Source: Couchioplanes azureus
GTDB lineage: Bacteria; Actinomycetota; Actinomycetes; Mycobacteriales; Micromonosporaceae
NCBI RefSeq assembly: GCF_014648355.1
Contig: NZ_BMQY01000004.1
Span: 235,924 to 299,923 of the forward strand
Direction of reading: 5' to 3'
DNA: 64,000 bases
A program made the position numbers and the translations under genes. A model generated the notes under the pieces. That model made no database searches. It was not told the DNA's origin and saw nothing but the letters and a program-made list of their open reading frames with translations. How positions within the stretch are numbered: position 1 is the first letter of the stretch; each line of letters begins with the position of its first letter. Below are positions 9,434 to 17,096 of this stretch, one piece after another.

Positions 9434-9761
9434 CCGATGCACCCCCGCGGCCCGACCCGGATGCCGGGCGGGCGTTCCCACGCCGTCGACCCACGAATTG
9501 TCTGCCCCGGTCCCCGACGACCGCAGGAATTCCCCGACGTGGCCACCGAACAGGCGACGGCGTCCCTGGCACGCAAGTGCGAGCGGCGGCTGCAAGGCGC
9601 ACGTCAGACCGGTGCAAGCGGACCCCGTCAGGGTCGGCGCAGAACACCGGAACACGCAACCGCACCCCGACAGGAGGAGCCGCAGACAACCGGACCGCTC
9701 CATCTCGGCGGTACCGACTCACGGGAAACAGCACGAATGCCCAGCTAAGGGGGGGTATCTC
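9434..9761. promoter_or_regulatory. Divergent intergenic region with 22-bp-spaced TGCAAG repeats
   Basis: This 328-base region separates the SARP operon (minus) from the cytolysin-like operon (plus). TGCAAG occurs at 9591-9596 and again at 9613-9618, exactly 22 bases apart, and the related CGCAAG is at 9572-9577. SARP proteins are known to bind direct repeats spaced by multiples of about 11 bases on one helix face, so this is a candidate binding site. No convincing -10 box follows at the usual distance. An AAGGGGGGG ribosome binding site precedes ATG 9762. Confidence 0.4.
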
Positions 9762-10100
9762 ATGGACGGGCGCCGCAACCTCGTCTGCACTACCCGGGCC
9801 TACGCGGTCTTCACCAGCGACCTGGCCACCGGATCCCGTGTGGGCCGGCGCGAGGTGAACGCCGTCGTCCGCACGGAGCTCCGGCGGCACAAAGGCGTCT
9901 GCGGGTGCCTGGCGAGTGTCGCCTACGCGTACGGCGACCACCCGGAGGTGGCCGCTCCGCGCATGCGCTGGGCACGCGAACTCGCCGAGACCACCTTCGC
10001 CGGCGGCTCTGCCAGCCCGGCGCCGCCGCCTCGCGCGAACAGCCCGCAGACCACCACCCTCAGCAACCACCCTCGACACAAGGAACCAGCATGCGCATGA
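9762..10100 (+). CDS. Small protein of unknown function, first gene of cytolysin-like operon
   Basis: 112-aa protein that I do not recognise. The N-terminal 80 residues are mixed charged and hydrophobic (MDGRRNLVCTTRAYAVFTSD, ELRRHKGVCGCLASVAYAYG). The C-terminal 30 are rich in Pro, Thr and Ser and probably disordered. There is no signal peptide. The start is well supported: ATG 9762 follows AAGGGGGGG at a good distance. The 3' end overlaps the start of the cytolysin-like gene by ten bases, so the two are cotranscribed. A role as chaperone, immunity or regulatory partner is conceivable but nothing shows it. The GC-poor Thr/Asn-rich tail could be largely a consequence of the overlap with the next gene's leader. 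Confidence 0.6.
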   Translation: MDGRRNLVCTTRAYAVFTSDLATGSRVGRREVNAVVRTELRRHKGVCGCLASVAYAYGDHPEVAAPRMRWARELAETTFAGGSASPAPPPRANSPQTTTLSNHPRHKEPACA

Positions 10101-11761
10101 TCGCCATACTCCGCGTGGCACTCGTGGCCACACTCACCGGCGCCATCGTGTCCGGTGTCAGCACAACAGCATCGGCACTGCCGGGGACCCCGGCCGTCGC
10201 GGTTCCGTGGACGCTGGCGTCCGGCGGGAAACCGACTCAGGCCGACGCTGTGAACCGATACATTCTCCGACTCCGTGCACTCACGGCGAGGCCGGCGGCC
10301 GACAATCCCACGGGGCCTACCTCGACGTCGACCGAGGTGGTCGACCAGACCAAGTACGAGTGCCAGACCACGCCGAGAACACTCACCGCCAATCCGAGCG
10401 AGATCATCTCGCTCAACGCGGACCGGGGCAAGCTGTGGCTCGGCGCGCTGTTGCAAGGATCCGGATATGCGGGCGGCCCCGGATCTCTCGCCGAACTGCC
10501 GATCCGGGATCGGGCACCGCTGACGATTTACGCCGACCTTCCCGGAAAGCGCATCCTCAGGAAGGTCAAGTTGCCTACCGGAGCCCGGGTCCAGCAGGCG
10601 ATCAACGATGTGGTGGCCGATGCGCACAGCGCACAGATCGAGCCGCCCGCCGCGTACGACTACGACCGCAAAGAGGCGCAGAGCTCGGAAGAGGCGCTGC
10701 TGAAAGCCGGCATCTCCGTGAAGTACCTCGGGGCGAGAGCAAACGCCTCACTGAAGATCAGCCGTAAGACCGGCGAGTCGAGCATCCTGGTCACCCTCAC
10801 GCAACGGATGTTCACCGTCAACATCGTGAAGCCGGCCACTCCCGCCGAGTACTTCGGCAGGAAGTACACGCTCAAGGACCTCAAGAAGCAGGCCGCTATG
10901 GGGCGGATCGGCCGGTCCAATCCACCGGTGGTCGTCTCGCAGATCGTCTACGGCCGCAAGCTGATCTACACCGTCACGGCGAAGTCGTCGGCGCAGGAGC
11001 TCGATGCGGCCGTGTCCCTCGTGGTCAGCGGTAACAGCGCGGAGCTGAGCCTCCAGCAGAAGGCGCTGATCAGCTCCGCCCGGTACAGCGTCGTGGCAGT
11101 CGGCGGTGAGGACAGCGCCGTCCGGAAGTTGATCGCCGAGCACAAGATCAACGAATACCTGGCCCAGAAGAACTCCCTCCTCTCCGCCGTGCCGATCTCG
11201 TACCAGGTGGACAACGTCGTCAAAGACAGCGCCGCAGCGTTCTCCGAGACGACGAACTACAACCTCACCACCTGCTCGGTCATACCGGTGGAGCCGGTCG
11301 TGGTCGGCGACGTGGTGAAGCTCGAGAACCTGCGCGGGGACGTCACGGGGCCGTGCGAGGACCCCGCGCTCTACGGCACCCTGTTCATCAACGGCGAGAA
11401 CGTCTGGGACACCGAAGACGAAGAGCCCTACGCCGGCCCGCCTGTGCGGGGAGAGTTCACCTTTCCCGACCTCGGGACGCCGACAGCGACTCCGCTGCCT
11501 CCCGCCTACCGGCACACCATGCAAAATGGCGAGTTCGCCCTCTTCCACGATGGATCGACTGCGATCAGAATCTCGGGAAGCATCGTGCAGAGCGTGTGGA
11601 TCGGCAAGTATCCGGTGAACCTGTACGACACGACCATGAGGTATCCCAACCTCGTGCTCGGTCAGCAGACCATCGAGGGCGGCAGCGTGCACTGCAAGGT
11701 GAACTTGCGGTTCGAGCTGAAGTTCGTGAAGCACCTGTACGACTACGGCGATGCGCCCTGA
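10091..11761 (+). CDS. Secreted cholesterol-dependent-cytolysin-like pore-forming protein
   Basis: Predicted beta-barrel pore-former, 556 aa. Residues 1-29 are a signal peptide ending in TASA. Residues about 90-395 align by eye with domains 1-3 of thiol-activated cytolysins: LPIRDRAPLTIYADLPG (136-152), the first helix-to-hairpin region and PATPAEYFGR (248-257), PPVVVSQIVYGR (278-289) with the family YGR motif, then ARYSVVAVGGED (330-341) with the paired glycines of the hinge, and VPISYQVDNVVKD (367-379). Residues 400-556 do not match the classical domain 4: no Trp-rich undecapeptide is present, and a different beta-rich domain with Cys 421 and 535 replaces it. So receptor binding must differ from cholesterol recognition. 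ATG 10091 has AGGAA five bases upstream; ATG 10097 is an alternative. Confidence 0.82.
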   Translation: MRMIAILRVALVATLTGAIVSGVSTTASALPGTPAVAVPWTLASGGKPTQADAVNRYILRLRALTARPAADNPTGPTSTSTEVVDQTKYECQTTPRTLTANPSEIISLNADRGKLWLGALLQGSGYAGGPGSLAELPIRDRAPLTIYADLPGKRILRKVKLPTGARVQQAINDVVADAHSAQIEPPAAYDYDRKEAQSSEEALLKAGISVKYLGARANASLKISRKTGESSILVTLTQRMFTVNIVKPATPAEYFGRKYTLKDLKKQAAMGRIGRSNPPVVVSQIVYGRKLIYTVTAKSSAQELDAAVSLVVSGNSAELSLQQKALISSARYSVVAVGGEDSAVRKLIAEHKINEYLAQKNSLLSAVPISYQVDNVVKDSAAAFSETTNYNLTTCSVIPVEPVVVGDVVKLENLRGDVTGPCEDPALYGTLFINGENVWDTEDEEPYAGPPVRGEFTFPDLGTPTATPLPPAYRHTMQNGEFALFHDGSTAIRISGSIVQSVWIGKYPVNLYDTTMRYPNLVLGQQTIEGGSVHCKVNLRFELKFVKHLYDYGDAP

Positions 11762-11799
11762 CGCGATGCCCGACCTCCCGCCCAGCAGGGCATCAGGTC

Positions 11800-11829
11800 A
11801 GATGACCGCCGCAGTCGCGGCGGTCATCT
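11800..11829. terminator. Bidirectional terminator hairpin
   Basis: A perfect 13-bp inverted repeat (arm AGATGACCGCCGC at 11800-11812, loop AGTC) lies between the convergent cytolysin-like gene and uppP. Its right arm includes the uppP stop codon. It has no T-tract, as is common for hairpins in high-GC actinobacteria, and probably serves both transcripts. Confidence 0.75.
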
Positions 11830-12669
11830 GGCGTCGATCACGTTCGTGGTGAGCAGCACCATGAGCACCGCGCCGAGCACCACGCGGTAGACGATGAAGA
11901 TCGAGTACGAGTGCCGGGCGATGAACTTCAGCAGCCAGGACACCGCGAACCAGCCCACCACGAAGCTGGTCACCGTGGCCACGATCGTAGGCAGCCAGCC
12001 CACCCCACCGTTGTCGGCGGAGATGTTGTCGAACTCGGTGACGGTCTGCAGCACCGTCGCGCCCATGAGCGCCGGGATGCTGAGGAAGAACGACAACTTC
12101 GTCACCGTCACCCGGTCGAGGTCGCGCAGCAGGCCCGCGGTCATCGTGGCGCCGGAGCGCGACACACCCGGGACCAGGGCCAGGCACTGCACCGTACCGA
12201 TGATCAAAGTGTCCTTCCAGGTGACGTCCCCGACGTGGCGCACCTGGGTCGCGGCATGGTCGGCGAACCACATCACACCGCTGTAGACGATCAGCGCCCC
12301 GGCGACGAACCACAGGCTGCGCAGCGTCGTCTCGATCGTGTCCTGGAACAGCAGGCCCACGATGCCGATCGGGATCGAGCCCAGGATGACCGCCCAGCCG
12401 AACCGGTAGTCCGCGTTCGCGCGCAGGTCACGGCGCATCACGCCGCGAACCCAGGCGGTGACGATCCGCACGATGTCGTGCCGCAGGAAGATCACCGTGG
12501 CCAGCACCGCGCCGGACTGGATGATCGCGGTGAACGCGGTGATGTCCCGCGCGTCGATCTCGTACCCGAGCAGCTTCTCCAAGATGGTCAGGTGGCCGGT
12601 GCTGGAGATGGGCAGGAACTCGGTGAAACCCTCCACCGCGCCCAGCAGCACCGCTTCGAAGATGTTCAA
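11824..12669 (-). CDS. uppP: Undecaprenyl-diphosphatase UppP (BacA)
   Basis: Membrane phosphatase that recycles undecaprenyl pyrophosphate to the carrier lipid for peptidoglycan synthesis; overproduction gives bacitracin tolerance. The 281-aa length is normal. The two catalytic motifs are intact: VEGFTEFLPISSTGH near the N-terminus and PGVSRSGATMTAGL in the middle, with about eight membrane helices. I chose the TTG at 12669, which puts the protein at NIFEAVLLGAVEG, the usual N-terminus, with a GGGGCGGGG stretch upstream. The longer open frame upstream is a shadow of the recombinase gene. It stands alone and is convergent with the cytolysin-like gene. Confidence 0.95.
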   Translation of the reverse strand: MNIFEAVLLGAVEGFTEFLPISSTGHLTILEKLLGYEIDARDITAFTAIIQSGAVLATVIFLRHDIVRIVTAWVRGVMRRDLRANADYRFGWAVILGSIPIGIVGLLFQDTIETTLRSLWFVAGALIVYSGVMWFADHAATQVRHVGDVTWKDTLIIGTVQCLALVPGVSRSGATMTAGLLRDLDRVTVTKLSFFLSIPALMGATVLQTVTEFDNISADNGGVGWLPTIVATVTSFVVGWFAVSWLLKFIARHSYSIFIVYRVVLGAVLMVLLTTNVIDAR

Positions 12670-12722
12670 CCCAACCCCGCCCCGTGATCGACTAGCCGGA
12701 CCGGTCGAGGATAGGGGGTCGC

Positions 12723-13700
12723 TCAGGGCCCGCTGCGCCGGACCCGTGCGGCGGCGAGCGTGTACGCCGGGTCCCGGTCCAGGTTGTGCCGGTCCCGGTC
12801 GTAGCGCCGGGTGGTGCGCGGATCGGCGTGCCCCATCGCGTCCTGCACGTCCTCCAACGGCACCCCCTCGGCCCGCGCCGAGGTCGCGAACGCGTGCCGC
12901 AGCGAGTGCGGCGACAACCGCGCCCACCCCTCGATCCCGGCCTCCCGGGCCAGGCGGCGCACCAGCCGGAACACGGCGTGCCGGTCCAGCCGCGCGCCCG
13001 AGGCGGTCACCAGCAGCGGCCCGTCCAGCCGGTCCACGGTGGTCCCCTCCGCCGCCGCGCGCCCGGCCAGGTACGCGTCCAGCGCCGCACCCGCGTACGG
13101 CGTCAGCGCCCGCCGGCGCGGACGCCCACCCTTGCCCACGAACCGCACACTGCGGTGCCCGCGCTCCACGCCCAGGTCCGCGACGTCGAGACCGACCAGC
13201 TCCCCCACCCGCAACCCCAGGTCCGCGAGCAGGGCGACCACCGCCCGGTGCCGCACCGCCGCCGCGCCGGTGCCCGCCTCCGCGGCGGCGATCACCGCGT
13301 CGACCTCCTCCGGGCTCAGGCCCACCGTCGCCGAATGGTCCCGCGAGACGTACGGGCGGTCCGCGCCGGCCACCGGATTCGCCTCGACCGCCCGCAGCTT
13401 GACCAGGAAGTCGTACCAGCTCGACAGGCCGGACAGCTTGCGCGCCACCGTCGCCGGGGCCAGCTCGCGCGACTCCAGGCCCCGCGCGTACGCGTTGACG
13501 TCCAGGAAGGAGGCCCGCAACGGATCGACGCCGCGCTCGGCGCACCACCCCAGCCACGCCGCCACGTCCCGCCGGTACGCGTCGCGGGTGTGCGCCGACA
13601 ACCGCCGGTTCTGCAACCACGCCTCGGTGACCTGCTCGGCGCCGCCGACGGCCGCGACCGTCCCGGCGTGCTGACGCGGAACCAGGGACATGCCGCCCAT
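12723..13700 (-). CDS. Tyrosine recombinase, XerC/XerD-like
   Basis: Site-specific DNA recombinase of 325 aa. An N-terminal SAM-like core-binding domain (about 22-110) precedes the catalytic domain. Catalytic residues are all visible: Arg in LGLRVGELVGL, Lys in GKGGRPRR, His and Arg in LSPHSLRHAFAT, His in MGHADPRTT and the nucleophile Tyr in RRYDRDR. It stands alone, without excisionase, integrated element or flanking tRNA. This and its XerD-like length suggest a housekeeping or orphan recombinase more than a phage integrase. Starts at 13700 or 13691 are both possible; neither has a clear ribosome binding site. Confidence 0.88.
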   Translation of the reverse strand: MGGMSLVPRQHAGTVAAVGGAEQVTEAWLQNRRLSAHTRDAYRRDVAAWLGWCAERGVDPLRASFLDVNAYARGLESRELAPATVARKLSGLSSWYDFLVKLRAVEANPVAGADRPYVSRDHSATVGLSPEEVDAVIAAAEAGTGAAAVRHRAVVALLADLGLRVGELVGLDVADLGVERGHRSVRFVGKGGRPRRRALTPYAGAALDAYLAGRAAAEGTTVDRLDGPLLVTASGARLDRHAVFRLVRRLAREAGIEGWARLSPHSLRHAFATSARAEGVPLEDVQDAMGHADPRTTRRYDRDRHNLDRDPAYTLAAARVRRSGP

Positions 13701-13732
13701 GATCTCAGCTGCGCCGGCCCGGCAGAAAGCGA

Positions 13733-13766
13733 CAGGCCGTCACCCGCGGTCGCGGGTGACGGCCTG
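13733..13766 (-). terminator. Terminator hairpin after the sigma factor gene
   Basis: A perfect inverted repeat with a stem of up to 16 bp (arm CAGGCCGTCACCCGCG) and almost no loop lies 50 bases downstream of the sigma factor stop on the minus strand. It also insulates the recombinase gene, which is transcribed in the same direction. Confidence 0.8.
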
Positions 13767-13814
13767 CCTCGTGGTTCTCGAGCCGCCGGGCGGCGTGCGC
13801 CGTTCCTCGTGGCG

Positions 13815-14678
13815 TCAGGCGGCGTACGCCACCGAGCGGTTCACGCCCTGCACGTCGGTCACGGCCAGGCGCGTCGCCATCGTGCTGCGCCCGGCGATCT
13901 GCGCCGCGTACGCGGCCCGCCGCCGCGCCACGACACCGTCGCCCTTGACGCCGTCCTGCTTCTGCTCCATGTGCGTGCTCAGACCGTCGCGCAGCAGCGC
14001 CAGCGCCTCGGTGCGCAGCTGCGACACCCGCGACTCCGTCACGCCCAGCTCCGCGGCGACCTCCGCCAGCGGCCGCTCCTGCAGGAACGACGCCTCGACC
14101 ACGAACCGCAGCCGCTCCGGCAGCACCGCCACCGCGTCGTGCAGGTAGCCGATCCGCTCCCGGTGCAGCAGCATCTCCTCCGGGTTCAGCGCCGACTCGG
14201 TGACCATGTCCTCGGCCGCGCCGGCGGTGAAGCCCTGCAGCGACAGCACCGCGGCCCGCTGCACGTCGTCGTCGACCGAGGCCAGCTCCGACACGCCCAC
14301 GCCGAGCAGCTCGGCGAGCTCCGTCGGCGACGGCGTGCGGCCCAGCTGCGCCGTCAGCTCCTCTCGGGCCACCTCGGCCCGCCGGGCCCGGGCCCGCACC
14401 GAGCGGCTCGCCCAGTCCATGCTGCGCAGCTCGTCCAGCAGCGCACCCCGGACCCGGACCGCGGCGAAGCGGCCGAACGGGATGCCCCGGCTCTCGTCGA
14501 AGGCCTGCGCCGCGGTGACCAGAGCCGCGTACCCCGCCGAGGCGAGGTCGTCGCGGTGCACGTGCGCCGGCACCTTGAAGAGCATCTCGCGCACCAGGTG
14601 GCCCACCAGCGGCATGTTCTCGCGGATCAGGTTCTCCAGCTCACGGCTGACGGTCTTCGGCGCGGTCGCTGCGGACAT
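13815..14678 (-). CDS. Alternative sigma factor, FliA/WhiG type
   Basis: Group 3 sigma-70 factor of 287 aa that redirects RNA polymerase. Region 2 is clear (RENMPLVGHLVREMLFKVP, then DDLASAGYAALVTAAQAFD and RVRGALLDELRSMDWASRSV, the latter typical of FliA/WhiG). Region 3 follows (LTAQLGRTPSPTELAELLG), then region 4 (LQERPLAEVAAELGVTESRV). A tail of about 50 residues after region 4 is unusual. The ATG follows GAGGGGGAA. Homologues control motility or sporulation, and in zoospore-forming Actinoplanes flagellar genes; no such genes are in this window. No anti-sigma factor gene is adjacent. Confidence 0.88.
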   Translation of the reverse strand: MSAATAPKTVSRELENLIRENMPLVGHLVREMLFKVPAHVHRDDLASAGYAALVTAAQAFDESRGIPFGRFAAVRVRGALLDELRSMDWASRSVRARARRAEVAREELTAQLGRTPSPTELAELLGVGVSELASVDDDVQRAAVLSLQGFTAGAAEDMVTESALNPEEMLLHRERIGYLHDAVAVLPERLRFVVEASFLQERPLAEVAAELGVTESRVSQLRTEALALLRDGLSTHMEQKQDGVKGDGVVARRRAAYAAQIAGRSTMATRLAVTDVQGVNRSVAYAA

Positions 14679-14898
14679 GGTGTTCCCCCTCGTATCCCGT
14701 CTCCCGGTGACGGCTCACCGGCTGACAGGGGGAACTTTTCGTTGCGCAGGGTGCAGCAGAAGGTCACAGACGGTTGCTGCTCGGTTGCACCTCAAGAAAA
14801 CCTAAAGTCCGCACAGCGACCTCCCAGGCGGCGGCTCACCACGACACAGCCGCAAACCGCTGGACACCACCGGGCCCCCACCGCGCACACTCGCCACC

Positions 14899-15444
14899 AT
14901 GACCCCCACCCGCACCGCACTGATCGTCCCGGTCCCGCAGGCCGAACCCGCGGTCGCCCGCCACCGGGCCCGCCTCGACGCGGCCGCCTCCTGGGGAGTC
15001 CCCGCCCACATCACCGTCGTCTACCCGTTCCTGGCGCCCGGCCAGGTCACCGCCACCGTCCTGGACGGCCTGCGCGAGGCGATCGGCGCCCTCCCCCGCT
15101 TCACCGCCGCCCTCACCCACGTCGGCTGGTTCGGCACCACCGTCGCCTGGCTCGCACCCACGCCCAGCGGACCCTTCCAGGCGCTCACCCACGCCGTCAC
15201 CGCACGGTTCCCCGAGGCCCAGCCCTACGAGGGCGCCCACCCCGACGTCGTGCCGCACCTCACCATCGGCCACGACCACCCGTACGACGCCCTGCGCGCC
15301 GCCGCCGACGACGCGGCCACCCACCTGCCCCTGGCCACCGAGGTCACCGCCGTCCACCTCATCCAGGGCGTTCCCGCACCCGGCGGCCCCTGGCACACCG
15401 CCGCCCACTTCCCGCTCGCGGCGCCGCAGATCTCGTCGTCCTGA
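14899..15444 (+). CDS. 2'-5' RNA ligase family protein
   Basis: Member of the 2H phosphoesterase superfamily, 181 aa. Both catalytic HxT motifs are present: PAHITVVYPF near residue 36 and VPHLTIGHD near 117. Family members act on 2'-5' linked or cyclic phosphates in RNA or nucleotides; the physiological substrate of actinobacterial members is unknown. The gene is monocistronic. No ribosome binding site is seen before the ATG, so a leaderless transcript is possible. The 220 bases between it and the divergent sigma factor gene hold both promoters but no obvious motif. Confidence 0.82.
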   Translation: MTPTRTALIVPVPQAEPAVARHRARLDAAASWGVPAHITVVYPFLAPGQVTATVLDGLREAIGALPRFTAALTHVGWFGTTVAWLAPTPSGPFQALTHAVTARFPEAQPYEGAHPDVVPHLTIGHDHPYDALRAAADDAATHLPLATEVTAVHLIQGVPAPGGPWHTAAHFPLAAPQISSS

Positions 15445-15476
15445 CGCGGCAGAAGGCCGTCACGTGGCCGGGGCCG

Positions 15477-15902
15477 TCAGGCCGCCACGCAGAACTCGTT
15501 GCCCTCCGGGTCGGCCATCACCACGTGATGACCCTCGAACGTCGCCAGCACCCGGCCACCCGCCGCCACCAGCTCCCGCACCTTCGCCAGGATCCGCTCC
15601 CACTGCTGCGCCGACCTGCCCACCCGCACGTCGATGTGCAGCCGGTTCTTCGCCACCTTCGGCTCCGGCACCTCCAGGAACACCAGCCGCGGACCCACCC
15701 CCGACGGATCGTGCAACCACGCGCCGTCGCCCTCGTCCTCCGCCGGCTCGCCGAACGACGCCACCCACTGCGCCCGGGTCGCGAACGGCGCCGGCGGCGG
15801 CTCGTCCTCGTAACCCAGCGCCAGCTTCCAGAACTCCGCCAGCGACCCCGCCCGCACGCAGTCGAACGTCAGATCCACCCGCAACGCCACGACACACCCC
15901 AT
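15477..15902 (-). CDS. VOC/glyoxalase-like domain protein
   Basis: 141-aa protein of the vicinal oxygen chelate superfamily. It shows the paired beta-alpha-beta-beta-beta modules: LTFDCVRAGSLAEFWKLALG at the N-terminus and NRLHIDVRVG followed by HHVVMADPEGNEFCV at the C-terminus. The closing DPEGNEFC segment is typical of VOC proteins with one active-site Glu. The reaction is unknown; many actinobacterial members lack enzymatic activity. ATG 15902 is the natural start. The gene is divergent from the epimerase across a region with tandem repeats. Confidence 0.8.
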   Translation of the reverse strand: MGCVVALRVDLTFDCVRAGSLAEFWKLALGYEDEPPPAPFATRAQWVASFGEPAEDEGDGAWLHDPSGVGPRLVFLEVPEPKVAKNRLHIDVRVGRSAQQWERILAKVRELVAAGGRVLATFEGHHVVMADPEGNEFCVAA

Positions 15903-15928
15903 CTCCGCGCCACCCACGCACCCGCGAT

Positions 15929-15964
15929 TTCCGCCGACAGCGATAGCGTTCCGCCGACAGCGAT
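15929..15964. promoter_or_regulatory. Tandem 16-bp direct repeat between divergent genes
   Basis: TTCCGCCGACAGCGAT occurs perfectly at 15929-15944 and again at 15949-15964. The 20-base spacing is close to two helical turns, so two protein dimers could bind side by side on one face. It lies in the 105-base gap between the VOC gene and the epimerase gene, where the promoters must be. No regulator gene is adjacent. Confidence 0.5.
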
Positions 15965-16007
15965 CACATCTTTCCCCCCGGGTACGACACCCGGCATCGT
16001 CGCGCCC

Positions 16008-16997
16008 ATGCATCTGCTCGTACTCGGGGGAACCGGATTCGTCGGCCGCGCCGTCGTCGACCAGGCCCGCGCCCGCGACCACCACGTCACCGTCCTCAAC
16101 CGCGGCCACCGCCCGGCACCGCCCGGCGTCACCGCCCTCACCGGCGACCGCACCACACCCGGCGGCCTCGCCGCCCTCGACGGGCGCACCTTCGACGCCG
16201 TCGTCGACACCTGGTCCGCCGCACCGACCGCCGTCCGCGACGCCGCCCGCACCCTGCGCGGGCGCGCCGGCCACTACACGTACGTCTCCAGCCGCAGCGT
16301 CTACGCCGACGCCGGCCCCGCGCCCTGCACCGAGGACGCCCCGGTCGTCGACGCCTCCCCCGACGCCGGCGACGACGCCGACTACGCCACCGCCAAACGC
16401 GGCGCCGAGATCGCCGCCGGCCGGTGCTTCGACGGGCCCCTCCTGCTCGCCCGGGCCGGGCTGATCCTCGGCCCGCACGAGGACATCGGCCGCCTGCCCT
16501 GGTGGCTGCGGCGCCTCGCCGCCGGCGGGCCCACCCTCGCCCCGGGCCCGCACGACCTGCCCCTGCAGTACATCGACGCCCGGGACCTGGCGGCCTTCCT
16601 GCTCGACGCCGCCGCGGCCGGGCACACCGGCGCCTACAACCTGGTCAGCCCGCCGGGTCACACCACCATGGGCGAGCTGCTGGAGCTCGGCAACGAGATC
16701 ACCGGCGGCCGGGCCGAGCTGCGCTGGACCCCGCCGGAGACCCTCCTCGCCGCCGGCATCGCACCCTGGACCGACCTGCCGATCTGGCTGCCGCCCGGTG
16801 CCGACCACGCCTTCATGCACGGCGGCGACGTCAGCCGCGCGCTCGCGGCGGGCCTGACCCTGCGCCCGGTGCGCGACACCCTCGCCGACACCTGGGCCTG
16901 GCTGCGCGGCCTGGACGGCCCGCCACCGCAGCGCCCCGACCGCCCCCGGGTGGGCCTGGACCCCGCCAAGGAGGCCGCTGTTCTGGGATGTCGATGA
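16008..16997 (+). CDS. NAD-dependent epimerase/reductase (SDR-extended)
   Basis: 329-aa Rossmann-fold protein. It begins MHLLVLGGTGFVGRAVVDQA, the GxxGxxG nucleotide-binding motif. YVSSRSVYA provides the beta-strand and Ser of extended short-chain dehydrogenases, and DYATAKRGAE carries a YxxxK catalytic pair near residue 126. It resembles NAD-dependent epimerases and the RNA-binding-like CSP41 group annotated as sugar reductases in actinobacteria. The substrate is unknown. The long upstream open frame is a shadow of the sigma factor and recombinase genes. Confidence 0.82.
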   Translation: MHLLVLGGTGFVGRAVVDQARARDHHVTVLNRGHRPAPPGVTALTGDRTTPGGLAALDGRTFDAVVDTWSAAPTAVRDAARTLRGRAGHYTYVSSRSVYADAGPAPCTEDAPVVDASPDAGDDADYATAKRGAEIAAGRCFDGPLLLARAGLILGPHEDIGRLPWWLRRLAAGGPTLAPGPHDLPLQYIDARDLAAFLLDAAAAGHTGAYNLVSPPGHTTMGELLELGNEITGGRAELRWTPPETLLAAGIAPWTDLPIWLPPGADHAFMHGGDVSRALAAGLTLRPVRDTLADTWAWLRGLDGPPPQRPDRPRVGLDPAKEAAVLGCR

Positions 16998-17007
16998 AAT
17001 CCGGTCT

Positions 17008-17029
17008 CGGGTGTGCGGATGCACACCCG
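17008..17029 (+). terminator. Hairpin between epimerase and siderophore genes
   Basis: Perfect 9-bp inverted repeat (CGGGTGTGC, loop GGAT, GCACACCCG) beginning 10 bases after the epimerase stop. It most likely terminates that transcript and isolates the siderophore operon. It has no T-tract. A weak TAGGAT -10-like box follows at 17041-17046; I could not find a convincing iron box. Confidence 0.6.
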
Positions 17030-17096
17030 GTGAGCCGTCCTAGGATGTTAGGGGCCAGCGGGACTGCTGGGGGTGCCGTGCCGGAGAATGGGCATC

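Noticed and set aside
12723..13700. Attachment sites around the recombinase
   Set aside because: No matching direct repeats or tRNA end was recognised on either side.
12786..16997. A 1403-codon open frame on the plus strand
   Set aside because: It only joins the real epimerase (16008-16997) to antisense shadows of the recombinase, sigma factor and VOC genes; its upstream part has Arg/His/Pro-rich low-information sequence.
16998..17096. Iron box (IdeR/DtxR) before the siderophore operon
   Set aside because: TCCTAGGATGTTAGG near 17039-17053 only partly resembles the TTAGGTTAGGCTAACC-type consensus, and symmetry is missing, so no iron box is claimed.
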